In this document: positions 37,231 through 44,931 of the stretch, piece after piece
Layout of the letters: every line of letters begins with the position of its first letter
How positions within the stretch are numbered: the first letter of the stretch is position 1
From: SZUA-36 sp963774415
GTDB taxonomy: Bacteria > Pseudomonadota > Gammaproteobacteria > Xanthomonadales > SZUA-36
Length of the DNA stretch: 64,000 bases
Reading direction: 5' to 3'
Assembly: GCA_963774415.1 (NCBI GenBank)
Contig: CAVZEU010000003.1
Coordinates: 434,001 to 498,000, forward strand
Notes under the pieces: generated by a model
What the model was told of the DNA's origin: nothing
The model's input: the letters and a program-made list of their open reading frames with translations, nothing else
Databases searched by the model: none
Program-made: the position numbers and the translations under genes

Positions 37231-38046
37231 TCAGAAATCGGGTTCCAGCTCCAGGTCGATGCGATATTCGAACCGTTCGGGGTGGTACAGCACACGCAGG
37301 TAATCGACGGCGAAGTCCTGCGAGTGGCGATGCTCGAAAGCCAGCCGGGTCAGACTGAGCAAGGGGCTGCCGCGTTCGACGCGCAAGGCCCGGGCGGCCT
37401 CGATATTGGCTGCGCAGGCGGTCAGTGATTGCTTGATGAAAGCGACCTTCAAACCTTTACTGCGAAAATAGGACATGCGCGGCGTGTGCTCGAAAACGCC
37501 CGGGTCTTCGGGCAGTTCCACCTTTCGGGTCCACGACGTGTAATAACCGAAGCGGGTGTCGTCGTGCACCCTGACGCGCCGCAGGTGCAGCACCTCTTCG
37601 CCGTCGGCGAGGCCCAGCAAACGGCCAATGGTGGCGTTTGGCTGCTCCATCGCGCACTGCAGCGTGAGGGCAACCGAGGCATGGCCGATCGACTCGATTT
37701 CCTGCAGCAGACCGACCATCGGCGCGTGCATCGGCGCGGAAGCCGGCTCGTGGGTGACGTGTGTCCCGCGGCCGCGGCGCCGCTCGACCAGGCCCTCGCG
37801 CGCCAGTTCGTCCAGCGCCCGCTTGCTCGTGATCCGGGAGACGCCGAACTTCTCGGCGAGCTGGCCTTCGGTCGGCAGCTTCGAGCCGTTGATGAAGGCG
37901 CCGCCGAGGATGCCGTTCTTCAGCAGCGAATAGAGCTGGAAATACAACGGTGTCGGCAGGTCCTTCGACAGGGCCTGGCGCTGCTTCTGGCTGAATACGG
38001 TGTGTAGCTCGATCATTTCAGGCCGCCCGGCGTTTTTTGTATCCAA
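37231..38046 (-). CDS. GntR family transcriptional regulator, HutC/UTRA type
   Basis: A 271-residue regulator. The winged helix (residues about 30-98) has PLYFQLYSLLKNGILGG, LPTEGQLAEKFGVSR and LAREGLVERRRGRGTHV; the C-terminal part is a UTRA ligand-binding domain (RLLGLADGEEVLHLRRVR ... SPLLSLTRLAFEHRHSQDFAVDY in parts). It is divergent from the CoA-transferase gene, and a 22-bp palindrome lies between them, so it probably represses the catabolic operon until an acyl or amide-like effector binds. The ligand is unknown. Confidence 0.92.
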   Translation of the reverse strand: MDTKNAGRPEMIELHTVFSQKQRQALSKDLPTPLYFQLYSLLKNGILGGAFINGSKLPTEGQLAEKFGVSRITSKRALDELAREGLVERRRGRGTHVTHEPASAPMHAPMVGLLQEIESIGHASVALTLQCAMEQPNATIGRLLGLADGEEVLHLRRVRVHDDTRFGYYTSWTRKVELPEDPGVFEHTPRMSYFRSKGLKVAFIKQSLTACAANIEAARALRVERGSPLLSLTRLAFEHRHSQDFAVDYLRVLYHPERFEYRIDLELEPDF

Positions 38047-38068
38047 TTCAAATTACGCGTTGCAATAA

Positions 38069-38090
38069 AATGTTCTATTAATATAACATT
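38069..38090. promoter_or_regulatory. Palindromic operator candidate for the GntR regulator
   Basis: AATGTT-CTATTAATAT-AACATT is symmetrical at 20 of 22 positions and lies in the AT-rich divergent gap between the regulator (start 38046) and the CoA-transferase gene (start 38166). The AT content contrasts sharply with the surroundings. The nearby TTATAATC (about 38096-38103) could contain a -10 box for the plus-strand operon. Confidence 0.65.
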
Positions 38091-38165
38091 ATTTCTTATA
38101 ATCAGGATAAGGTCTGGCGGCCTGTTTCGTTGTCAGGACACGCGTATGAACGAGCGCCCCACATC

Positions 38166-39365
38166 ATGAGTAAACCGCTTGCAGGCATCAGGATCCTCGA
38201 CCTGACGCACATGCTGTCGGGCCCGTACGGCGCGATGATCCTCGCCGACCTGGGCGCCGAGACCATCAAGGTCGAGCCCCTTCACGGCGAGGGCACGCGC
38301 AAACTGATGGCCGCTGATCCGGAGAATTCACTCGACGGCATGGGGGCCTACTTCATCACGCTGAACCGCAACAAGCGCAGCGTCGCCATCGACCTGAAAA
38401 ACCCCGGCGGGCTGGCGGTCTTTTATGACCTGGTGCGCGAAGCCGATGTGGTCATCAGCAATTTCGGCGCCGGCGTGCCCGAACGGCTGCAGATAGATTA
38501 TGCGGCGCTGAGCCGGGTCAACCCGGCTATCATTACCTGTACCGTGACCGGTTACGGTTCCGACGGCCCCAACCCGAAGCGGCCGGCGTTCGACCAGGTG
38601 GCGCAGGCCACCGGCGGCGGCATGTCGATTACCGGCACCGACCCGGAGCACCCGGTGCGGGCGGGCATTCCGATCGGCGACCTCGGTGGCGGCATGTTCG
38701 CGGTCATGGGCATACAGGCGGCGTTGCTGGAACGCCATCGCAGCGGCAAGGGCCAGCACGTCGACATCTCCATGCTCGATTGCCAGGTATCGATGCTGAA
38801 CTACATGGCGACGATGTATTTCCTGTCGGGCAAGAACCCGGTGCCGATCGGCAACACGCATTTCCACCACGTGCCCTACAATGCCTTCAGAACCGCCGAC
38901 GGCTGGGTCGTCATCGCGGTAATCACGGATAACTTCTGGCAGAACCTGAAGCAACTCGTCCAGATCGAAGACTTCGAAAACCCGCGTTATGACACCCAGC
39001 CGGGGCGCTGGGCCGACCGCGAAATGATCAATGCGCGGCTGGAGGAAATTTTCCGCGGGCACGAAACCGCCTACTGGCTGGAGCAGTTGCAGCAAAAAAA
39101 TATCCCGTGCGCGCCGGTCAACCGCTTCAGCGAAGCGCTTGCGGATGAGCAGGTGCTGTACCGCAACATGGTCGTCGAGTTGAAACACCCGGACGGCGCC
39201 TCGACGCGCGGCCCGGGCAACCCGGTCAAGCTGTCGCGGAACGCCGAGGAGACGTTCAGCGCCGCGCCCAGGCTCGGCCAGCACACGGACGAGGTGCTCG
39301 GCGAACTGTTGAAATACGCGCCGGAGCGAATCGCGGCGCTGCGGCAGGAAGGGGTCATCCGCTGA
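38166..39365 (+). CDS. Class III CoA-transferase (CaiB/BaiF family)
   Basis: A 399-residue family III CoA-transferase, moving CoA between carboxylic acids. Motifs: GIRILDLTHMLSGPYGAMILADLGAE in parts, NRNKRSVAIDLKNPGG, the aspartate in GIPIGDLGGGMFAVMGIQAAL that is the likely catalytic nucleophile, and GQHVDISMLD. Close to succinyl-CoA-dependent enzymes in general appearance; the acid is unknown. ATG 38166 is preferred over an in-frame start 12 codons upstream. It overlaps the next gene by one base (TGATG), an HMG-CoA-lyase-like gene, so the transferase probably prepares the lyase substrate. Confidence 0.92.
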   Translation: MSKPLAGIRILDLTHMLSGPYGAMILADLGAETIKVEPLHGEGTRKLMAADPENSLDGMGAYFITLNRNKRSVAIDLKNPGGLAVFYDLVREADVVISNFGAGVPERLQIDYAALSRVNPAIITCTVTGYGSDGPNPKRPAFDQVAQATGGGMSITGTDPEHPVRAGIPIGDLGGGMFAVMGIQAALLERHRSGKGQHVDISMLDCQVSMLNYMATMYFLSGKNPVPIGNTHFHHVPYNAFRTADGWVVIAVITDNFWQNLKQLVQIEDFENPRYDTQPGRWADREMINARLEEIFRGHETAYWLEQLQQKNIPCAPVNRFSEALADEQVLYRNMVVELKHPDGASTRGPGNPVKLSRNAEETFSAAPRLGQHTDEVLGELLKYAPERIAALRQEGVIR

Positions 39366-40291
39366 TGACCGGGCGCGCCGTGGTCAACGACGTCGGTCCC
39401 CGCGACGGCCTGCAGAACCAGCCCGTCAGGCTGACAGCGGAGCAACGGCTGGAGTTGATCAGGGCGCTGCTGGCCGCGGGTGTGCGGCACATCGAAGTCG
39501 GCAGTTTCGTTTCACCCAAAGCGGTACCGGCCATGGTGGGAACGGATCGGGTCCTGGCCGGGCTGGAAGACGCGCCAGGCGTTTTTTCCGTGCTGGTGCC
39601 GAACCTGAAAGGTTATGAGCTGGCGCGCGACGCGGGCGCGAAAATTGTCGAAATGGTCCTCTATGCGACCGATGGGATGGCAAAGGCCAACGCGAATATG
39701 ACACGCGAGGAGGCCTGCCGGGTCGCGGAGGACATCTTGCAGCGGGCCGCGGATGACGGCATCGGCGTCGTCGCGACCCTCTCGGTGGCCTGGGCCTGCC
39801 CGTTCGATGGTCCGGTCGAAGCGGCGACGGTCACCGCCCTGGCCAGCAGGTTCCTGCAGGCGGGTGCGCACCAGGTGGTGCTGGCGGACACGATAGGGGC
39901 GGCTGACCCACAGCAGGTGCGGGCGCTGACGGCGATGCTGGTCGCTGAGCACGGGGCGGAACGGCTGGCTTGCCATTTCCACGACACGCGCGCGCTCGGT
40001 CTTGCCAACGTGTTCGCGGCGCTGGAGTCGGGGATCCGTTCGTTCGACGCGTCCGTGGGCGGCCTGGGCGGGTGCCCGTTTGCGCCCGGCGCGTCCGGCA
40101 ATGTCGCCACCGAGGACGTGGTGATGATGCTCGAGCAGATGGGTTACGAGACGGGGATTGATTTGCCACGGCTGCTGCAGGCGTCCAAACTGGCGGCAAG
40201 CCTGACCGGCAACGCACCCGGCGGCCGCGCCCGGGCGTGGCTGGAGCGGCATTGCCGTGATCAGGAAAAGCAAGCGGGGGCGCAACGATGA
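39365..40291 (+). CDS. mvaB: Hydroxymethylglutaryl-CoA lyase family protein
   Basis: A 308-residue HMG-CoA lyase-type TIM barrel. Catalytic and metal features are present: VGPRDGLQNQ (Arg-Asp), FVSPKAVPAM, HFHDTRALGLAN with the metal histidines and the GLGGCPFAPGASGN loop with the catalytic Cys. True HMG-CoA lyase splits (S)-HMG-CoA to acetyl-CoA and acetoacetate in leucine catabolism; here the usual leucine genes (isovaleryl-CoA dehydrogenase, methylcrotonyl-CoA carboxylase) are absent, so it may act on free HMG or a related acid activated by the adjacent CoA-transferase. Confidence 0.9.
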   Translation: MTGRAVVNDVGPRDGLQNQPVRLTAEQRLELIRALLAAGVRHIEVGSFVSPKAVPAMVGTDRVLAGLEDAPGVFSVLVPNLKGYELARDAGAKIVEMVLYATDGMAKANANMTREEACRVAEDILQRAADDGIGVVATLSVAWACPFDGPVEAATVTALASRFLQAGAHQVVLADTIGAADPQQVRALTAMLVAEHGAERLACHFHDTRALGLANVFAALESGIRSFDASVGGLGGCPFAPGASGNVATEDVVMMLEQMGYETGIDLPRLLQASKLAASLTGNAPGGRARAWLERHCRDQEKQAGAQR

Positions 40292-40331
40292 AGATGGATA
40301 GGATGTTAGCGGTGCTGGCCTGGAGAGTGCT

Positions 40332-42407
40332 ATGAGTTATCGCCTCGGTGTCGATGTCGGGGGCACATTTACCGACCTTCTGCTGATCAACGAGCAGGAC
40401 GGCACGACGTATACGGCCAAGGTGCCCTCCACGCCCGGTGATTCTTCGGTCGGCGTGCTCAACGGCGTGGAGCGGATCTGCAAGGAGTCGGATATCGATC
40501 CCGCGTTGATACGGCGCGTGATGCACGGCACCACGGTCGCCACCAATTCGGTCCTGACCGGCAAGGGCGCCGTGGTCGGCCTGGTGACGACCCGCGGTTT
40601 CAAGCAGGTGCTGCAGGTGGCGCGCTCGTTTTGCCCCGGTGGCCTGGGCGGCTGGGTCAGCTACGTGAAAAAGCCCTTGCTGGCGCCGCTCGAACTCACC
40701 ATCGAAGCCGACGAGCGTATCGCGGCTGACGGCAGCGTGGTCAAGGCGCTGGACGAGGACGGCCTGCGCGCCGAACTCCGGCGCCTGCACGCAACCGGCC
40801 GGGTGGAGGCCCTGACCATCTGCTTTATCAATGCGTATCTGAACGGCGACCACGAGCAACGGGCGCGAAAACTCGCCGCGCAGGTATTCGGCGACGTACC
40901 GATTTCCATTTCCTCGGAGGTGGTGCCCGAGATGCAGGAGTACGAGCGCACCGAAACGACGGTGGTCAACTCCTACGTCGCGCCCGAGGTGGCGACCTAC
41001 ATTCGCCGTCTGCAGGCCTCCCTGGAAGCGTTGATGGGGAACGTGCAACTGTCGATCCTGCGCTCCGACGGCGGTCTCGCCTCGTCGCGGGCGGCGGCCG
41101 ACTCGCCGGTCAACATGCTGATGTCGGGACCGGCGGGCGGCGTCGCGGGCGCCACCTGGTTCACGCGCCGCGCCGGCTACGAAAACGTGCTGACCTTCGA
41201 CATGGGCGGCACTTCGACCGACGTGGCGCTGATCCAGAATTCCAAGCCCCGCGTCCGCCGCGAAACCCGGATCGGCGACGTCACCGTGCGCGCGCCTTCG
41301 GTCGACGTGCGCACGGTCGGCGCGGGCGGCGGCTCGATCGCCTTCGTGCCCGAACTGACCCGCGCCCTGCGGGTGGGGCCGCAATCGGCCGGCGCCGAGC
41401 CCGGGCCGGCGGCCTACCGCAAGGGCGGCACCGAGCCCACCGTGTGCGACGCCAACGTGGTGCTGGGTTACCTGCCGTCCGACGTCCAGCTCGGCGGCGC
41501 CATGGCGATCGACAAGTCGGCCGCCGAAGCGGCGGTGCAGAAGATTGCCGACGCCATCGGCATCGACCTGATGGAAGCGGCGGAAGGCATTATCAAGATC
41601 GTCAACGAGGCGATGTTCGGCGCGCTGCGCCTGGTATCGGTCGAGCAGGGTTTCGACCCGCGCGATTTCGCGCTGGTGGCTTTTGGCGGCGCCGGGCCGC
41701 TGCACGGCAATGCCATGGGTGAACTGACCCAGGCCTGGCCTGTCATCATCCCGCCGGGTCCCGGGGTCCTGTGCGCCTACGGCGATGCCACCACGCGCAT
41801 TCGGGACGAGGCCTCGCGTACGTACGTCAGGCGCGCCGACGAGCTCGAGGCGGAAGAATTGCTGCGCGATTTGGAAGAACTCCGCGGCCTCGCATCGCAG
41901 TCGCTGGATGCGGACGGCATACCCGCGGAGCAGCAGGAAGTGACCTACCAGGCGGACATCCGCTATTTCGGCCAGGCCTTCGAGATCAGCATGGAATTTA
42001 CCGCCGACGACCTGCTGGAAAAAGGGCTGGCGCTGTTGACCGAACGCTTTGATTCAGAGCACGAGCAGCTGTTCACATTTGCGCTCGGCAAGGACCACGA
42101 GTTGGTGATGATCCGCGCCGTGGTGCGCGCCAGCGCCGCCAGGATCGTCGGTGAAGAAGTCGGCCGGGCCGACGCGGAACTGGACGACTGCAAGGTGCAC
42201 GAGACGCGCTTCTACTACCAGGGTGAGTGGCACGACGCGATGATATACGACCGCGCCCCGTTGCACCCGGGCCTGATCGTCCCGGGACCGGCCATCGTCA
42301 GTGAAATGGATTCGACGACCGTTATCCTGCCGGGTCATGCGGCCACCGTGGACAGCATCGGCAACCTCCTGATCAACCCGCTCGATGGCGCGGAGGAAGC
42401 ACAATGA
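40332..42407 (+). CDS. hyuA: Hydantoinase/oxoprolinase subunit A (HyuA-type, ATP-dependent)
   Basis: A 691-residue HyuA family subunit. It starts LGVDVGGTFTDLLLI, the ASKHA-type phosphate loop, with HGTTVATNSVLTGKGA, a second phosphate motif FDMGGTSTDVALI and VEQGFDPRDFALVAFGGAGPLHG in parts. Family members use ATP to open hydantoin or 5-oxoproline rings or to carboxylate ketones (acetone or acetophenone carboxylase), so the exact reaction is open. GGAGAG precedes ATG 40332. The ATG of hyuB overlaps the stop (ATGA), as needed for 1:1 subunits. Confidence 0.92.
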   Translation: MSYRLGVDVGGTFTDLLLINEQDGTTYTAKVPSTPGDSSVGVLNGVERICKESDIDPALIRRVMHGTTVATNSVLTGKGAVVGLVTTRGFKQVLQVARSFCPGGLGGWVSYVKKPLLAPLELTIEADERIAADGSVVKALDEDGLRAELRRLHATGRVEALTICFINAYLNGDHEQRARKLAAQVFGDVPISISSEVVPEMQEYERTETTVVNSYVAPEVATYIRRLQASLEALMGNVQLSILRSDGGLASSRAAADSPVNMLMSGPAGGVAGATWFTRRAGYENVLTFDMGGTSTDVALIQNSKPRVRRETRIGDVTVRAPSVDVRTVGAGGGSIAFVPELTRALRVGPQSAGAEPGPAAYRKGGTEPTVCDANVVLGYLPSDVQLGGAMAIDKSAAEAAVQKIADAIGIDLMEAAEGIIKIVNEAMFGALRLVSVEQGFDPRDFALVAFGGAGPLHGNAMGELTQAWPVIIPPGPGVLCAYGDATTRIRDEASRTYVRRADELEAEELLRDLEELRGLASQSLDADGIPAEQQEVTYQADIRYFGQAFEISMEFTADDLLEKGLALLTERFDSEHEQLFTFALGKDHELVMIRAVVRASAARIVGEEVGRADAELDDCKVHETRFYYQGEWHDAMIYDRAPLHPGLIVPGPAIVSEMDSTTVILPGHAATVDSIGNLLINPLDGAEEAQ

Positions 42408-44272
42408 CCGCCAGAATCATTGCCAACAACAGCACGCCGTTCAGGGTCGTGGATGTCGATACCGTCACGGTGGACCTCATTGAAAACGCCCTGCGCAACG
42501 CGCGTGTCGAGATGGACGCCGTGTTGTTCCGGACCGCGATGAGCCCGGGTATCCGCGAACAGGGCGATTGTTTCCCGATGATCGCCAACCGGGACGGCAA
42601 AATGGTCGTCGGCCAGTTCGGTTCTTTCATCCATGGCTTCATGCAGGCCTACGACGGCGAACTGGAAGAGGGCGACGTGATCCTGACCAACGACCCTTAC
42701 ATGTGCAATGCGGCCGTCTCGCACCTGCCGGACTGGATCGTGCTGGTGCCCATATTCAAGGACGGCCGGCACCTGGCGTGGTCGGCCATGTTCGGGCATA
42801 TGTCCGACAACGGCGGCATGGTGCCGGGCTCGATCCCGATCAAGGCCGAAACCATCTACCAGGAAGGTATCCGGATTCCGCCCACCAAGTTGTACAAGCA
42901 GGGCGAACTGCAGACCGATTTGCTGGAGTTGATCCTGCACAACGTGCGCACCTCGAACTGGAACCGGTTCGATCTCAATGCGCTGGTCGCCGCCTGCAAC
43001 ACCGCCGCCCGGCGCTGCGTCGAGATGGCGCAGCGTTTCGGTGACGACGTGTTCTACTCGACCATGGAGATCATGCTCGAGCGCAACTACATGGCCATGA
43101 AAGCCATCATCGAGATGATCGTGCCGGAGGAACCGCGGGTTTTCGAGGACTACGTTTGCGACGACGGTGTCGGCATGGGCCCGTACAAGATCCGCTGCAA
43201 GCTGTGGCGCGAAGGGTCCAAAGCCATCTTCGATTTCGAAGGCACCGATCCGCAGGCCGCCAGTTCCATCAATTTTTATCTCAACGAAGACATGTTCAAG
43301 ATGTTCTTCGGCTCGTTCACGATCAACCTGATCGACCCGCAGATCCTGTTCAACGACGGTTTCTACGAACTGGTGGACGTGCGCATACCGGCAGGTACGC
43401 TGCTGAAACCGAAGTTTCCGGCGGCGCTGTCGGGCCGCACCCACGCGCTCGGCAGGATCTTCGACGTGATGGGCGGCCTGCTGGGACAGAGCGCGCCGGA
43501 CGCGATGAACGCAGCCGGCTTTTCCGATTCACCGCATTTGTTCTTCTCCGGTTATGACGAGAACGGCGAGTGGTTCCAGTTGTTCCAGATCGGTTTCGGC
43601 GGTATTCCCGGCAGGCCGGTCGGCGACGGGCCCGACGGGCACTCCCTGTGGCCGGGGTTCACCAATGTGCCGAACGAATTCATCGAGGCCTATTTTCCGC
43701 TGCGCGTGGAGAGCTACGCGACGATACCCGATTCGGGCGGGGCCGGCTTGCACCGGGGCGGTAACGGGCTCAGCGTGGCCTACCGCTTCCTCGTGGACGG
43801 GACCATATCGGTGCACGACGAGCGCTGGCTGACCTACCCCTGGGGCGTCCGCGGCGGCGAGCCGGGCATGCGCTCGAGCAAGCGGCTGGTGCGCGCCGAC
43901 GGGAGCGAACAATGGCTGCCGTCGAAGTGCGAGGGCATCCGGGTTGGCAAGGGCGACTTGCTGTACTTCAACACCTGGGGCGGCGGCGGCTGGGGCGATC
44001 CGTACGAACGCGACCCCGAGGCGGTGCGGGCGGATGTCGAGCGCGGCCTGGTCACGGCCGCCGGCGCGCGCCGTTACGGCGTGGTCATCGCGGACGATGG
44101 CAGCGTTGACGAGGCCGCCACCGCAGCGCTGCGGGAGCGACTGCGCGAACGGCGCGGTGAGCCCGAACTGTTCGATTTCGGCGGCAGCATCGAGGAGATC
44201 AAGTCGCGCTGCAAGGCGGAGACCCACCTCGACCCGCCGCGGGCGCCCAGGTTCGAGTACAGGAATGCGTGA
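42404..44272 (+). CDS. hyuB: Hydantoinase/oxoprolinase subunit B (HyuB-type)
   Basis: A 622-residue HyuB family subunit, partner of the preceding protein. Conserved stretches include SPGIREQGDCFPMI, FIHGFMQAYDGELEEGDVILTNDPY in parts, HLPDWIVLVPIF, GHMSDNGGMVPGS and, near the end, YFNTWGGGGWGDP. Together the A and B subunits form the ATP-dependent ring-opening or carboxylating enzyme. Its last base is shared with the start of the amidase-like gene. Confidence 0.92.
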   Translation: MTARIIANNSTPFRVVDVDTVTVDLIENALRNARVEMDAVLFRTAMSPGIREQGDCFPMIANRDGKMVVGQFGSFIHGFMQAYDGELEEGDVILTNDPYMCNAAVSHLPDWIVLVPIFKDGRHLAWSAMFGHMSDNGGMVPGSIPIKAETIYQEGIRIPPTKLYKQGELQTDLLELILHNVRTSNWNRFDLNALVAACNTAARRCVEMAQRFGDDVFYSTMEIMLERNYMAMKAIIEMIVPEEPRVFEDYVCDDGVGMGPYKIRCKLWREGSKAIFDFEGTDPQAASSINFYLNEDMFKMFFGSFTINLIDPQILFNDGFYELVDVRIPAGTLLKPKFPAALSGRTHALGRIFDVMGGLLGQSAPDAMNAAGFSDSPHLFFSGYDENGEWFQLFQIGFGGIPGRPVGDGPDGHSLWPGFTNVPNEFIEAYFPLRVESYATIPDSGGAGLHRGGNGLSVAYRFLVDGTISVHDERWLTYPWGVRGGEPGMRSSKRLVRADGSEQWLPSKCEGIRVGKGDLLYFNTWGGGGWGDPYERDPEAVRADVERGLVTAAGARRYGVVIADDGSVDEAATAALRERLRERRGEPELFDFGGSIEEIKSRCKAETHLDPPRAPRFEYRNA

Positions 44273-44865
44273 TGGCCGACCTCGAGCGGCATTCACTGGG
44301 TCTGGGCGAGCGCCCGGCGCTGGCGCTGGTCGATGTCATCAACGGGTTTACCGACCCGGCTTGCCCGTTGGGGTCGGAGGCGGATTCGGTCGTCGCCGCC
44401 TGCGCAGAATTGCTCGCGGCGTTCCGCGCGCTGCAATTGCCGGTATTTTTCACCACGGTGGTTTACCGCGACGCCTCGCAAGCGCGCGTGTTCAGGCAAC
44501 GTCTGCCGGCGCTGAACCTGCTCAAGGCGGATTCCGAGTGGGTCCGCGTCGACACCCGGCTGACGCCGGTGGAAGGCGAGGCCGTGATCGAGAAGCAATG
44601 GGCAAGCGGGTTTTTCAAAACGGATCTGGCTGAGCGCCTGCGGGCGGCGGGGGCGGATTCGGTGGTGATCGGAGGCCTGACGACCAGCGGTTGCGTCCGC
44701 GCAACGGCGGTCGATGGTCTGCAACACGATTACCGGGTCGTGGTCGTGAGAGAAGCGACCGGTGATCGGAATTCGGCGGCACATGAAAGCAACCTGTTCG
44801 ACTTGCAGGCCAAGTACGCGGATGTGCTGGAGTTACGGGAGGTGTTGACCCTGTTGGGTCGTTGA
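44272..44865 (+). CDS. Isochorismatase-family cysteine hydrolase (possible N-carbamoylsarcosine amidase-like)
   Basis: A 197-residue cysteine hydrolase. The Asp-Lys-Cys triad is visible: Asp in LALVDVINGFTD, Lys in VIEKQWASGFFKT and Cys in GGLTTSGCVRATAVDG. N-carbamoylsarcosine amidase belongs here and acts directly after ATP-dependent N-methylhydantoinase in creatinine breakdown, so the hyuA-hyuB-amidase order suggests that the hydantoinase product is an N-carbamoyl acid that this enzyme splits. Ureidoacrylate or nicotinamide-type amidases are alternatives. Start is ATG 44272 (GTG 44269 also possible). Confidence 0.88.
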   Translation: MADLERHSLGLGERPALALVDVINGFTDPACPLGSEADSVVAACAELLAAFRALQLPVFFTTVVYRDASQARVFRQRLPALNLLKADSEWVRVDTRLTPVEGEAVIEKQWASGFFKTDLAERLRAAGADSVVIGGLTTSGCVRATAVDGLQHDYRVVVVREATGDRNSAAHESNLFDLQAKYADVLELREVLTLLGR

Positions 44866-44931
44866 ATACGGAGGTTTCGAGCCCAGCCGGTCATCCCGAC
44901 TGGCGGGACTATAGAAAACCGGGAGGTTGAA

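Noticed and set aside
39831..41705. 624-codon minus-strand frame over the lyase and hyuA genes
   Set aside because: Antisense shadow spanning two recognisable plus-strand genes.
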